DNA from: Phallus indusiatus
Lineage: Eukaryota > Basidiomycota > Agaricomycetes > Phallales > Phallaceae
DNA length: 64,000 bases
Direction: 5' to 3'
NCBI GenBank assembly: GCA_027605045.1
Contig: JAQFWX010000139.1
Location: 1-64,000 of the forward strand
The notes under the pieces were generated by a model that was given only the letters and a program-made list of their open reading frames with translations, was not told the origin of the DNA and searched no databases. Positions within the stretch are counted from its first letter, which is position 1. Each line of letters begins with the position of its first letter. Both the position numbers and the translations under genes were made by a program. Below, piece after piece: positions 24,496 to 36,300 of the stretch.

Positions 24496-25003
24496 AGATA
24501 ATACCCCCTAACTGCTGAAAGTTTGAATAGAAAAGACTGGATCTTCTCATTTTTGTATAGCATGCGTTGATCGCGTTGTTAACAATACCTACCTTGTAAC
24601 AAAATCAAATCTTTCTGGTAAAGACTCCATCTTCTTTTTCGAGTGGCACTTTCAGCGGGTTTTCAAACATATCGAAGGGACTTCCTTGCATGAATGTCAT
24701 GCAATACTGCACTACACCAAAAAAGGCAAATTACATAATCACAACGCATATATGCACCAATTGTTCGACACTAACAACACCCCTCACATCTTTCATGTAT
24801 GATTACCCCACCTCTTTCCTTGTATATTTTATCTCGTCATTGTAACAATATAGTTCATATCACAAAACTGCCATTAAAAAAGGGGGCCTAAGAGAGGATT
24901 TGAAGCACCATGTTTTGAACTGAATCGCTATTGGCACTTCTTGGGTAGCGTTACTGTGAATTTATGGAATTCACTGATTATCAAGTCACGAGATATATTA
25001 TGA
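24496..25003. other. 3' flank, no gene recognised
   Basis: AT-rich 3' region of the glycoprotein gene. I see no coding sequence. Confidence 0.45.
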
Positions 25004-25236
25004 AAGCAAGGTAAAGAAGAAGAGCAATTGTAATAGCCCTGATCAGGACATAAGAATAACGACGGGAGCTTATATCAAAAGTGATAGTTTAAGGGAGACG
25101 ACAACTGACTGCTGCTGAGGAGCAAGTAGTTGTGGCGTTTGAGAATTAAGAAAACAGAAGAGTATTATGTATCATAAATTATTGGCATGACCAACTTTAA
25201 ATAACCTACCTCGATAGGGTAGAAGTCGACACCCAT
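25004..25236 (-). pseudogene. Relic of a tandem Na+/H+ antiporter copy (first exon plus 3' flank only)
   Basis: At 25210-25236 the minus strand reads ATG plus eight codons (MGVDFYPIE) followed by GTAGGT. This is the same length and the same splice donor as the first exon of the intact antiporter at 27943-27969 (MGIDFHPID|GTAGGT). Just downstream on the minus strand, 25004-25071 resembles 25456-25522, the 3' flank of the intact gene (shared AGCAAGG, CAATTGTAATAGC, GAGAGCTT-like words). No other antiporter exon lies between. The simplest reading is a tandem duplicate that lost everything between exon 1 and the 3' flank. It cannot encode a transporter. Confidence 0.6.
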
Positions 25237-25610
25237 GTCATTGTCTGAGGGACTACATATAGTGCCAAGTGCCGTAATTTCGGATTAATCAGTGGCTGGG
25301 TGAAACGAAAAGGTCGGCGGAAATCCCGACTCTAGTGTTTTGCAACCATAATATATAATATACGGAGGCACCGTGACTCCTGCCGTCCTAAGCGCATATA
25401 TGCGCACTTCTTAGCATCTCTGATAATCATCATGAATTCACAGCATATATTCAGAAAGCAAGGTATACAAAACAGTAATTGTAATAGCGCAAGAGATGAT
25501 GTAAAAATGACGATGAGAGCTTCAGCTTGAGACCTAATGATGTATCTCCGGGGAACAACACTGGTCTTCTCAGCATGAATGACGGTCGATAGCCGCCTTA
25601 ACTTTAGTTG

Positions 25611-27969
25611 TTATTCTCTGTGATTGTCAGCTTTAGACACGGCATTGGGTATGCCATTGGGTTTAGAAGATGAAGTGAAGTTCCCGTTAGAGAGAGGAAT
25701 AAAAGGGACAAATTGCGGAAGGGCGGGCAGAGACGGTGTGATCGAGGGATTAAATTCAAAACCGTGAACAGGTTCCGGTTTCGGTAGAATAGAGTCCACT
25801 GGACTAGAAGGGTTAGGTCTCAGAGCCACGCTCGTTCCGTCTTCTTCTGATCCTAGGGCTATTTCATCTTCCGTTCTTTCGGCGGGGCCTATCTCTCTAA
25901 CAGAGAAAAGCCAGTCTGGTTTTACGGAATTGCTAAGCTTAGACCAGGGAGCAGACAAAGTCATCGTTCGACGTCCAATCTTAATGAACGGGACGGATAG
26001 TCCATCTGACAACATAATTATTCCTGGTTCAAAAAAAAATTAAAAGTAAGCATATATGTTACTCACGGACTATGATTGATCCTAGAACAACGAAAGATAC
26101 GAGGGGATGAAGGCTCGCTGCGAGCCTCTCCTCTTGATTGCGAGGCGGAAGGTGCGGTTCCGTCAATCTTGTAATAGCAAGAGTGGATATAAAAATTGCG
26201 CCAACGCCTAGTTTTTGTTATATCAGAAATGACCAACTTCTCGAGGAGCAAGAAAGACATTACCCATTGGACCTAATATATTGATGACTTAGGTTTCTAA
26301 AAGGGAACAATTTGAAAACGCACCAAAGTGGCCGGCAAATACTGCCTCTCTCCAATCACTAATATCGGGAACCCATTTGTATAATAGCATCAAAAAGGGG
26401 AGTCGACGAAATATGAGAATCAGTAGAAATAGCACTAGGAGTCGCCAGGGCTCAATATTGAGCTGCTCGTAAAATTTGATGAGCAACGGTTTCGAATGGT
26501 AGTACGTAGTAATCACCTCTGGAATATTATAACTGGAAAAAGGCAACCAGGCTCCGATATATATAAATGCAACGCAATTCACTACCAAATCTATGACTGT
26601 TGCAAAAATGTCGTTCTCAGTTTCAGCATTGAAGTCACCGTCCCAAGAAATTGCCGATCCTGATAATGATTTGTCAAATGGATGAAAATCGAGATTCAGA
26701 AAATGGAAGAGACGACGACGGGTTTCAACTTGGCGTACTTACCGGCTGCAAAAGCTGCTAGTAAATCGTCTGTGCCCAGCAAATCGGATAACCCGATGGT
26801 AAGAAATGTCATTGCAACGTATTGTATGATGTATGTTTCGCGGTTGATGAAACCCCTTCGTTTGGCGAATTTCATAAAATGGGAGAAGCAAAAGCCTAGG
26901 CAGGTACCCAATACCGTGCCAAGGACGACTTGGTCTATTCGAAAATTCTAATGAGTCCTTAATTGAATTAAAACAGAGGCGCTGTTGGAGCATACATACA
27001 TAAACATCCGACGACGAACCAGTCGCCTATGGCTTGACGCTTTGAGGCTTCTATGGAGAGATATGCGGAGATGCTAGGACGCTTGACATGAGAGTGTATT
27101 GTAATCGGGGAGACGTGTGCGTACCTGAGAAAAGGGTATGCCAGACCATCGTTTGCTGCAGACTCGGCAGCAAGAACTGATGATTCGATTTAAGTTCTGG
27201 GGTCTGATATTTTAGAGGGTTTTGTATTGGACTTACGTCTTCGGATGTTAATGGGGACGTGCTGAACAGCAAATGCTCCTGATGTGATAGCCACAGCCAA
27301 AACCTAACAAGGGAAGATAGGTGATCAGTCGATAACAAAAGGGGAAATATCTAAATCAGTGGAAAGTCGGAGACTTACGGGATCAGTAGGAGTAAGACAA
27401 GCAGATATACAAAGAGATGATATATAAGTCAACCCGGGAAATAACCAGTATATGAAACCAGCGGAGATAACCCATCCGAACGCCATTGTGGGTATAACGG
27501 TCAATGCAAGACTTTTCCAATGAATAGCCAGATAAGCTTGAGGTAGCTCGACGCCAATAGCAAAAAGACCTAAAGCGAGGGTAACCCGCATGATTTCGAG
27601 TGTAATGAAAGTGACGCTGGTGGAACCGTTTCCCCATTTTCGGGGATCAAGGATATTTGCACCGTGTGGGCCGATGATGATTCCGAATGCGGTGGCTAGA
27701 ATGGATTCGCCGATATAAAGCTATTCTCGGGGAAGATGATGTCAACAATGCAGAAAAACATTTGAAAAGGAACGCGTTACTCTGTGTTTGGCGAGAAGTG
27801 ATATCATGCTGAAAAAGACGACAAAACTGCCGAGAAGGAGGTAACTCAGTGCTGGAGCTGTGGCCTTGATCACGACCCAAAAAAAAAAACGAAAAGAAAA
27901 TTATAAACTATGATCGAGTTTTTGAAATTCGAAACAACCTACATCGATAGGGTGAAAATCGATCCCCAT
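25611..27969 (-). CDS. NHA1: Na+(K+)/H+ antiporter, fungal plasma-membrane Nha1/Sod2 type
   Basis: About eleven exons reconstruct a CPA1-like antiporter. It starts MGIDFHPID (27943-27969) and continues ATAPALSYLLLGSFVVFFSM. Later segments read ESILATAFGIIIGPHGANIL, GLFAIGVELPQAYL, CLTPTDPV, the ion-binding AESAANDGLAYPF with its Asn-Asp pair, and DWFVVGCLY. The last membrane segments end GPMGVGAIFISTLAITRL and FVVLGSIIVHGLSVPF. Family members expel Na+, Li+ or K+ in exchange for H+ across the plasma membrane. The cytoplasmic tail is short (about 130 residues, Pro/Ser-rich, ending NAVSKADNHRE) compared with yeast Nha1, more like fission yeast Sod2. Some exon borders are approximate. Confidence 0.9.
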
Positions 27970-30900
27970 GACCGGCAGAGTAGATCTATTAGTATAACCA
28001 AAGTGTAGGATGTATTACTATCGTTAGCACTTTGCTTTAGCACTGCGGGGCGGGAGACCGACTATGCGTAATATTAAGGGTCATCCAAAAACTGGAGGCC
28101 GATTATTTATCAAAATTACGCGGCACGCGCGCTACTACGGATAAGCATCATCCGGAAAAAAACAGCAATGCCGAAAATGAATTGTTCCATTCTGCTCCTC
28201 TGGGAACAAGTCATTATCTGGCGGAAATCTGTTCTAGTAACACTATCAACTCCATTTCTTCAAGCTACTAGACCCAAACATATCTAATCGATTTCGATGA
28301 TTTTTTTTTGAGTTTACTGATACGACTCGAACGTGCATATTTTATCACAGGACCCGTTTTGCAAGACCCGTTTTGTTTTTGAAATTTGAAATGTTATCAA
28401 TCTCAGCTCGGTTAGAGAACAATTCAGATGTAGTGTATTCCTTCTGGCAGTGTCATGATTCATGTTGAGGTCACGAGCATTGAGTATTGAATTAGACTGC
28501 AGTTCAATGCTCAATTGCTCCAATACTATGTATTGACATTACCCAGGTCCCAGGCTGGAGCTCGAGAAAACCGCAATACCATTGGTTTGCCAAGAGTACT
28601 ACATGACATCGTCTCCATTTTTGATTATGACACTGTGGCGCAATAGCACCATTTAGACCTTAGGCCTAGAGGCAGTCCATTATAGTGCCTTGCCACAGGC
28701 CACACTGACAGCTCAGTTTAGGAGCAACTCATTCCAACAGGAACGCGACGATAACAGAGTCTCGTGTCTTCCGGAACGTTAATATATAGCATTCAAAGCT
28801 ACCAATATATGTAGTAGTAGAGCGCAAGAGGTTCCTGCATTTTACCCGACAAGTTCTAGATTATAAGAGACTAAAAGATTGGATCATAGCTTATCTCTCG
28901 ATTGTGTTCAGTCTCAAAAATATCAAGCTCAAGGTTTGATTCGGAAATACAATGCTAGCTCGTCGGCTTGTTCTGAAAGGGATTACTACAACTTGAAATC
29001 TAGACTTTTATATGGTGCTACACGTCTGGTTCAGTTTGAACTTTGAAATGTCCGATGACCGTGATAGTGGACACAGTGGCTCACCTAATAGGAGTTCATT
29101 AGAAAACCCAGCCTTTCTTTTCCGATCGATTAAAGCCCTCGTCGTCAATGGGGTTACTGAATGGAAATGAAATCCAAAATGGGGTGCACTGCGAAATTTG
29201 GAAGTAGTGCTCCAGACTTCCGAGTCCCGAGACGCGAGGCGCCGTCGCGACTCGCGTATTGAAGTTGAGTTCCTGATTTTAGCGTTCAACGTTCAACGTT
29301 CGATATTCAAAATTCAGTATGTAAATATTTGTTTATGTTCTGAGTCTGGTGTCGACCCGCAGTTCTTGATTAGATTCAGACCGCTACTTTTTTTCAAATT
29401 GCCACTGGATTTGAAGGCTTCATTGGCGCATTACTAACATGTTTTTGGTAGTTTTAATATTTCCATATTCGGCGTACCAATATATATCATGAGGTAAGGT
29501 TTTTAGTATGCTGCTATTGTCGTTTGAAAGGTTTTCAAATGAGCACTCTTTGGAGCTATTACAAATATATACGCGGCGAATTGAAAAAGAGGGATTTTAA
29601 ACCATTATCGAAGTCCTGATGATGCAGGACCGACGGGGAACGTTCCTAATCAAGCAACATGAACGAACAAAAACGTTGCCGTAATATGTGTGTGCCAAGA
29701 ATCCCGCCGAACATGCACATCTGGGTCTGGGTTACGATTGATTTTAGGATTCGTAATGTTCAGGACCGAAGAAGATTTTCAACCGCAGGTTGAATTTGCC
29801 ATCCCAGGCTTAGCTCTCATCTCATCTCTCTCACTCAGGAGTACAGTGCTGTACATGGGTTTAGATGACTGCCCTGCAGCTGGAGACTTTTTAATTTTCA
29901 ATATTGGGGTAAAGAAAATGGGCGAGAGCTTTAATGAATTCAAAATTGAAATGGAATGAAGGGAGGCGAGTGGTGACGATTTTCATTTTCTCGTTCGGGC
30001 TCTCTTTTAGTGACAATTTTTAAGGGAGGGTCGAGACACTCACAAAGGCTGGGCCTGGAGTATTAAATGCTTTATTAACCAGTGATTAAAGGAGTTTTTT
30101 TTCGAGTCTGTTTTACAAGTGATTTTAACATGCCCCCGCTATACATAAGAGCCTCGGAGCTCTGAATCTTCCTGACATTTGAAGTTAACACTTTTGTACT
30201 ATGGTACCGGTGCGGGCCAAATCATCCGGACCTGAACGTACAAACACACACACGGACACATATGTGTGTTCATATCCATATTAACGGCCTTCAAAAAAAA
30301 AGTACCAAAACCGAATATCTATCCCTATCCCTGGCTACTTGTGATATCATTTACTTCCGCAGTCAATTATGCATTTGCATTTTATGTAAGTTTATCTTTC
30401 GGCCACGTGAGAAGGGTTGGCAGTCTCGGGCATAAAAAAAGTGGAGGGAACTCGGAACGCCACTATCTTAAGATCAAGTTATTGTGCTACGTGATGCAAC
30501 ATTTACTCTTTTTCTTTTCGTTGCGTGTGGGTGTTTTTTTCCCCTTTTGAAATTTGAGTTGCCGGAACCAGCAAAGGAAAAGAAATAAGAACCCTTGTTC
30601 GCCGGTTGTAGAATAAACAAACCATGACTCAGTATAATCTCCCAAATCGTTCAATGGTGAGTCCATCGATTTTGAGGCGTTTTCTGATCTGATACGTAGA
30701 TCGACTCAAGAATTTGAGATTGAATTTTCCCCTCTCTCTCCCCTTCTCCGCGCCGAAGCGGTCACCGAATTAGGGTCGACGGTGAATAATTCACGATTCG
30801 ACTTTATCCGTTGAGATTCTAACGAGTATCACCCCGTCTCATGACAGTGTTACCCGTTACGCGCGTACATAGCATGTACCTCGAGGAAAATCATTTCATC

Positions 30901-31020
30901 GAACGAAGTTAAATTTGATGAAAGTAGTGATTTCAGAATTTTTTTCAAAGGTCTGGACATTGCATTTTCAATTTTCACGTGGGTTTAATTATTACTCCAC
31001 CGCTGGTCGTTGACGAACTT

Positions 31021-31037
31021 GTGTATGTATGTATGTA
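31021..31037. repeat. TGTA tetranucleotide microsatellite
   Basis: Three to four tandem TATG units followed by an alternating ACATATATGTAT stretch. Confidence 0.6.
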
Positions 31038-31358
31038 CATATATGTATCATGACATGATAAGTGAGTGACTCTCCATTTCTGTTTCAGTGCTATGAAATG
31101 AATTATATAGAAATAATTTATGTTTATGGATTATTCATGTGGACTAGAATAGACATTGCCGCGGAAACCTTAAACTGCGTTCTCTCCTATTTTATACTTC
31201 GACTTCCCAGTCGTTAAGAGCTGGATTATGATGTGCATATATACATATTACATACAGTAGCATTTGAACAAGTTGAGCGACGACTCGAGGAGGAATTTCT
31301 TGTTGTAATTTTTCCCTTTCTTGAGTGTTGTTAATGCTTGCAAGTTCTTTATGTTCGA

Positions 31359-31375
31359 TGTATGTATGTATGTAC
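31359..31375. repeat. TGTA tetranucleotide microsatellite
   Basis: Three to four tandem TGTA units, the same motif as at 31021 and 31654. Confidence 0.6.
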
Positions 31376-31653
31376 TAAACAGACATCCTCGGGGACCGTG
31401 GATCAAGTCAAACGTCCGAAGCTTCTTTTTCTAGAAGGGCCAGTACCTACATCCCAACATTGTGCTTCTTAGCCTGAGGGTCCACACTTATCTTTTTCCT
31501 GGTTGGCCCTTACTCCGTTCCACAAAGGCATATGGTGTGACGATCTCGACGAAGCCGGATACGGAGATCATCAAGATCTGCTATCGACACTGTAAACCTT
31601 ATTTTCTGTATATCAACTCCCGATCAGAATATTATGTTATACATACGTGCATG

Positions 31654-31670
31654 GTATGTATGTATGTGTA
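31654..31670. repeat. TGTA tetranucleotide microsatellite
   Basis: Third TATG run within 650 bp. Confidence 0.55.
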
Positions 31671-32630
31671 TGCATACTTTGACAAGAGTGAGATACACAA
31701 TCTGTTTTCGTACGCACTTCAATTTGGTACCCGACTTAGCAACTTGAAGGGGAAGTGTACCGGGATATTGCGTGACGTAAAATTTCTTATGACTTCTTAG
31801 CTGCCATCCGCTTAACTCGATTCTCCATTCAGTCGTTCATTGGCGCCGTTTCGCTCCTATGATATCGGAGGGATTGGCACAAGCGGTGTTATTATATTTA
31901 TGTATTGGTTCGATACCGAGTCGGTCTAACAAGCGGACATGGGTATATGTAGTACTGTGTTACTTGTAGCTCAATGGAGACGACTCTTTGAAGCATATAT
32001 GTATATGGTGCTCTATTTGATACTATATGTATTATGCGCGGAACAGGGAGGATGTAGCATAGATCCACTCTTCTCCTTTTCCGAGCTGCAAACTGTTCTT
32101 GGAGAATAATAGAGCGTTGGAGAGTGACGTTATTCAAATCAGATTAGAGTTAGCAATAAGCTTTGAGACTGTTTTGGGGTGTAAAGCAAGACCATAAAGT
32201 AATCAAGCCGGGCTGACAGACTCAAATCGCCAACCGTTTCCCGGAGCCTGAAAGATTGAAACTCTAGGGTGCTTGTGAGTATATGTTTCAAAAAATCTGA
32301 AACGAACATGTACATGATGAACATACCCGATGATGGATTAAGCGACTTGGAGCAAGGTTTTTACATACGATAGCCGTTGCTGAAAGCTGAGCATCTCGGA
32401 CAAAGCGGGACGACCCTGGCTTGGAGATCGGTGCAGGAACGGTGGATTGTTTGTGATATATTTACCCACGGGAAGAGATAGAAAATGGGAATTGGGTGGC
32501 ATGTGGAAAATGAATTGTATTATTGCAGTGTGCTTGGATGTATTTGTATTAGTTGTATTTAATGGCAAGCAATCAATGCACGATTCTTTGCATTGTGCAT
32601 ATTTTGTGTGAGGTTCATTCATTCAGACAC

Positions 32631-33326
32631 AAGTAAATGCGAATACATAATATGTAGCGGGGGGGCAGAATATTCTTCCGGAACGGGATCGAATGGCCGT
32701 CGTGGATATAGGGGGGAAGGCGACGGGGCAACTGGGAGTGCCAGGGAGCAGCGGAAGTAAAAATTACGAAAAATGAGTGGGCGACGGAAGCAAAATTGGA
32801 TGCGGTTGTTTGGCCGCCTGGGGTTGGGTGACTGTCGAAGGGCCTCTGCTTTGGTTCAAGGCTCGTCCTGCGCTTTTTTGCTCCCACCTCTCCTGCTCAA
32901 ATTTGGTTCCGAGGGAACGTATCCTAACCAGTCTCATCCTCCTCCTGCCGGAATTATCCGCCCCTCATTCCTCCAGGGACACGTCCGGCGACGGAGAAAG
33001 CGAATCAGAATCAGTTTCAGAAACAAACAGCGGCTCTCTCTTTCTCTCTTTCTTTCTTCTTTGTCTTTATCTTTGTCTTCCTCAAGTAAAGTATATTATA
33101 TACCACTGTGCATTCTCGTTATATCCACACATGTCTCGATGTCCCAGTACGTTCACTCTTCCGAGCTTAGGCTTTTTATATAATATTAATATTTTTTTTC
33201 TATTTCTTACAAATTTCTTGAAATCCTCGTCATTGATTCAAATCTCTCCCATATAATTTTTTTCTCCGCTATATATATTGGTTCCAAACAGACAATCGGT
33301 ATGTTTCCATTTCTCAAGACCCTGCC
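32631..33326. promoter_or_regulatory. Upstream region of the 1529-residue protein gene
   Basis: GC-rich then CT-rich (TCTCTTTCTTTC near 33035-33070), with AT-rich TATATAT stretches near 33090 and 33270. An upstream non-coding exon is possible but not supported. Small frames on both strands are read as chance. Confidence 0.35.
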
Positions 33327-36300
33327 ATGAGATTAACCCATTTGCTGCAGGCTCAACAGCAACAACAACAACAGCACCAACAGCACCAACAACAACAGCA
33401 ACAAGACGACGACTTGCAATCGGAACATCCCTCAGACTCGCCTCCACCCCAACCTCTTCTCCGTCCAGCTCAGGGCGTCTGGTCCGCGTACAACTTTCCG
33501 CGCCGTCAGCCGCCAGAGACAGCTTCCACCAGCCCTACTACCAATCCCACTTCTACCTCTACCGCCCCTGCTTCGCGTCTGACACATCCGGAAAGTGCTC
33601 AACGACTTTTACAAGGTGGTTCCTCATCTAAAACTTCCAGTCATGCTACCGAGCAACTCCAGACTTCCCGACGACAATCTCCTCCTGCTTCTATGTCCTC
33701 CACTCGCTCTTACAGTACCAACTACTACCCCAATGCTGCATATACCCAATCACATTCGAATACCCCTTCTCAGAATAAAAACATGAACTACTATCGTTCC
33801 CTGTCTCCCAGTGCTTCACGCCCAGAGCGTGACGATGATCGTCATCATCAACGGCATACCAGTCTCGAAACAAAGGAGAAAGACAGGGAACGAGATAGAG
33901 ACAGAGAACGAGATAGAGAACGAGACAGAGACAGAGAGCGGGACAGGGACAGGGACAGGGACAGAGAAAGAGAACGGAACCTTCATCGAGCCAGTGCTCC
34001 TCCTCACCGCGACTATTATCGACAATCCCCTTCTCCCACCACTTTTTCTCCCGATAACACCAACTCACCTTCCGGCAGTGTCGGCCCGCGGAACCAATCC
34101 ATCGTTCCGTCGCCTTCCGCCACTCCCGCCTCCATAACAGTCCACAGCGGTACCTCGATTAGTCAGATTATCGCCGCTACCCAATCTGGTCTTCCCGCCG
34201 GTTCTGCTGCTGCTCCCCGTGATCCCGCCTCCATTTCATCCCAACAGCAACAGCACCACCACCACCACCATCATCATCAATATCATCAACACCAGCAACA
34301 ACACCAGCAACATCACCGTCACTCCTCTCGTCATCTTTCATCTAGTCCCTCGCCAACTACTCCGTCCCGTCCCTTTTCAACTTCCTCCGAATCAGCTCGT
34401 AAATCTGGCTTACCTCGTCCGAAACCTAGTTCCAATTCCGGAACGGCAACGACAAATACAGCAGCAACAGCAACACCAATGTATCCTTTTAGCTCAATTC
34501 CTCCACGTATTCCAGACGTCGGTGTTCTAACCGCCGATCCCGATACAGATGCACCACAACCACAACAATCACAACAACCGCAGTCTGGTGCATTCGCAAG
34601 TGATTCCGCTTTAGCGTCGTCTTCCGCGCTACCATCCGACATAACGACCTCCCCGCTCCTATCCTATCCCGCTCCTCCTCCTCATCCTCCCTCGCAAACT
34701 CTAACTCCTTCATTAACCCCAGCTTTACCTCCCGTCCAAGCACAACCGCAACCACAACAACCTCCTCCAGCGCAAACTCTAACTCCGACTATTACACCCC
34801 GATCGAGCGTTCCTCCACCACCACCACCACCTCCTCCTCAACAACAACAACAGCAACCACAACCACAACATCAAATACACCCTGCAGGAGCAGCTCCTCC
34901 TCCTCCTCCGCTTCCACCGTCCAGCCCTGGACACACTCAAGAAATTGTTGTACTTCTCATGGAGGATATACGATTTACAGGGTCGGAAGAGCCTGATTTC
35001 CAGCTTGCGGAGGTTAGCGTTGGTCTCCGTGATGGATCGAGCTCCGGGTCGGGTGGTGGGGGTGGGGGTGAAGGGTCGTCGTCGTCTGGGCCTTGGTGGG
35101 CTGATGGAGAAGAAGTTATTAAAGCTTTGCAGATGACTACGGGCAGGCTAGAAGGTACATATATTTTTAGCTTTTCTTCTTCTTTACTCTTCGTTAAAAG
35201 ATTTCTTCTTGATTTCTTTTATAATAATTTTTTTATGAAATTTTTATGTTTATTTTCTTTTTTTGGATTTTTCTCTAAAAGGTGCGGCAAAGGTCTATGC
35301 TAGACGCGGTAAATATCGTCAATGTTTTGTTCGTATTTCGGATGATGGTACAATGGAATGTCAGCCGTCAAGTTTGCTCATGGTATCTCGCGAAAAGACC
35401 ATCGAGCTCATTATCGAACCCGTGAGTTTTTGTTTTTTTTTGTTTAAATGATCTATCAAAATATTCACATGCGATATACACAGAACTTTGAATCTCGCCC
35501 TGCACATGATTTTCACCCTTATCACCGATCGCATACACCGCACCATCCGATGCATCAACACCCACAACATCCACAACATTCACATTCTACAACATTTTCG
35601 CCACATCAGCCTTTACACTTTCAATCTCGGGGTATTCCTTCTCGTATGGGTATGAGCACTGGAATGGGCATACCCGGCGGTGGAATGGGTGTGAATGTAA
35701 ATTTGAACCCGGGCTCTGCTGCTGCGTCGTCGTCAGCTGGGCCACTTAACGTTGTTGGTTCAATGTCGTATGAAGAATACTATGCGAGTCCTCCATCGGC
35801 GCATCCACATTCACATCCACACTCACATCCTCATTCATCGTATCCTCCTCATCCTCATTCACATCCAGCATATCATATGCATAATGTAGGACACCCATCA
35901 CAATCGTATTATAGCGGTGGAGGAGGAGGGAATAATAGTGGTAGTATGTCACCTACGCTCGGACAGAAAAGAAGTTACGAAGAGGATTCGGCTGTTAATA
36001 AACGACAACGAACGAATGGGAACAATCATCCTCACCATCATAATTCGTCTTCGAGTGGAGGGGGTGCGTATGGGAATGGAAGCGGAAGTGGGGGTGGTGG
36101 AGGCGGTGGGTCTGCGGGAGTTGGGAATTTTGGGTTGGGCAATATTGTTGGTGTAGGGATGGGAATGAACAATGTGAGCGGGATGGCTTCTGGTGGTGGT
36201 GGCGGTTCTTCAACGGCCGCGCAGAATTCCAATTCGGGGTTAAATGCGAGTGGGGGTGGTACGTCGATGTTAATGGAAAACGTGATTACCGGGGCAGAGT

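Larger units (their letters stand above)
27970..32630. other. Gene-poor region, no gene recognised
   Basis: About 4.7 kb. All frames are short. A mini exon-like ATG with a donor at about 30624-30657 (MTQYNLPNRS|GTGAGT) has no supported continuation. There is a CGTTCAA tandem near 29283, a CA-rich palindrome near 30240 (CACACACA...TGTGTG) and three TATG microsatellites. I found neither transposon ends nor tRNA boxes. Confidence 0.4.

Noticed and set aside
30624..30790. Short exon-like ATG (MTQYNLPNRS) with GTGAGT donor followed by an open stretch from 30702.
   Set aside because: The two parts do not join in frame and no further exon is seen. Most likely chance.
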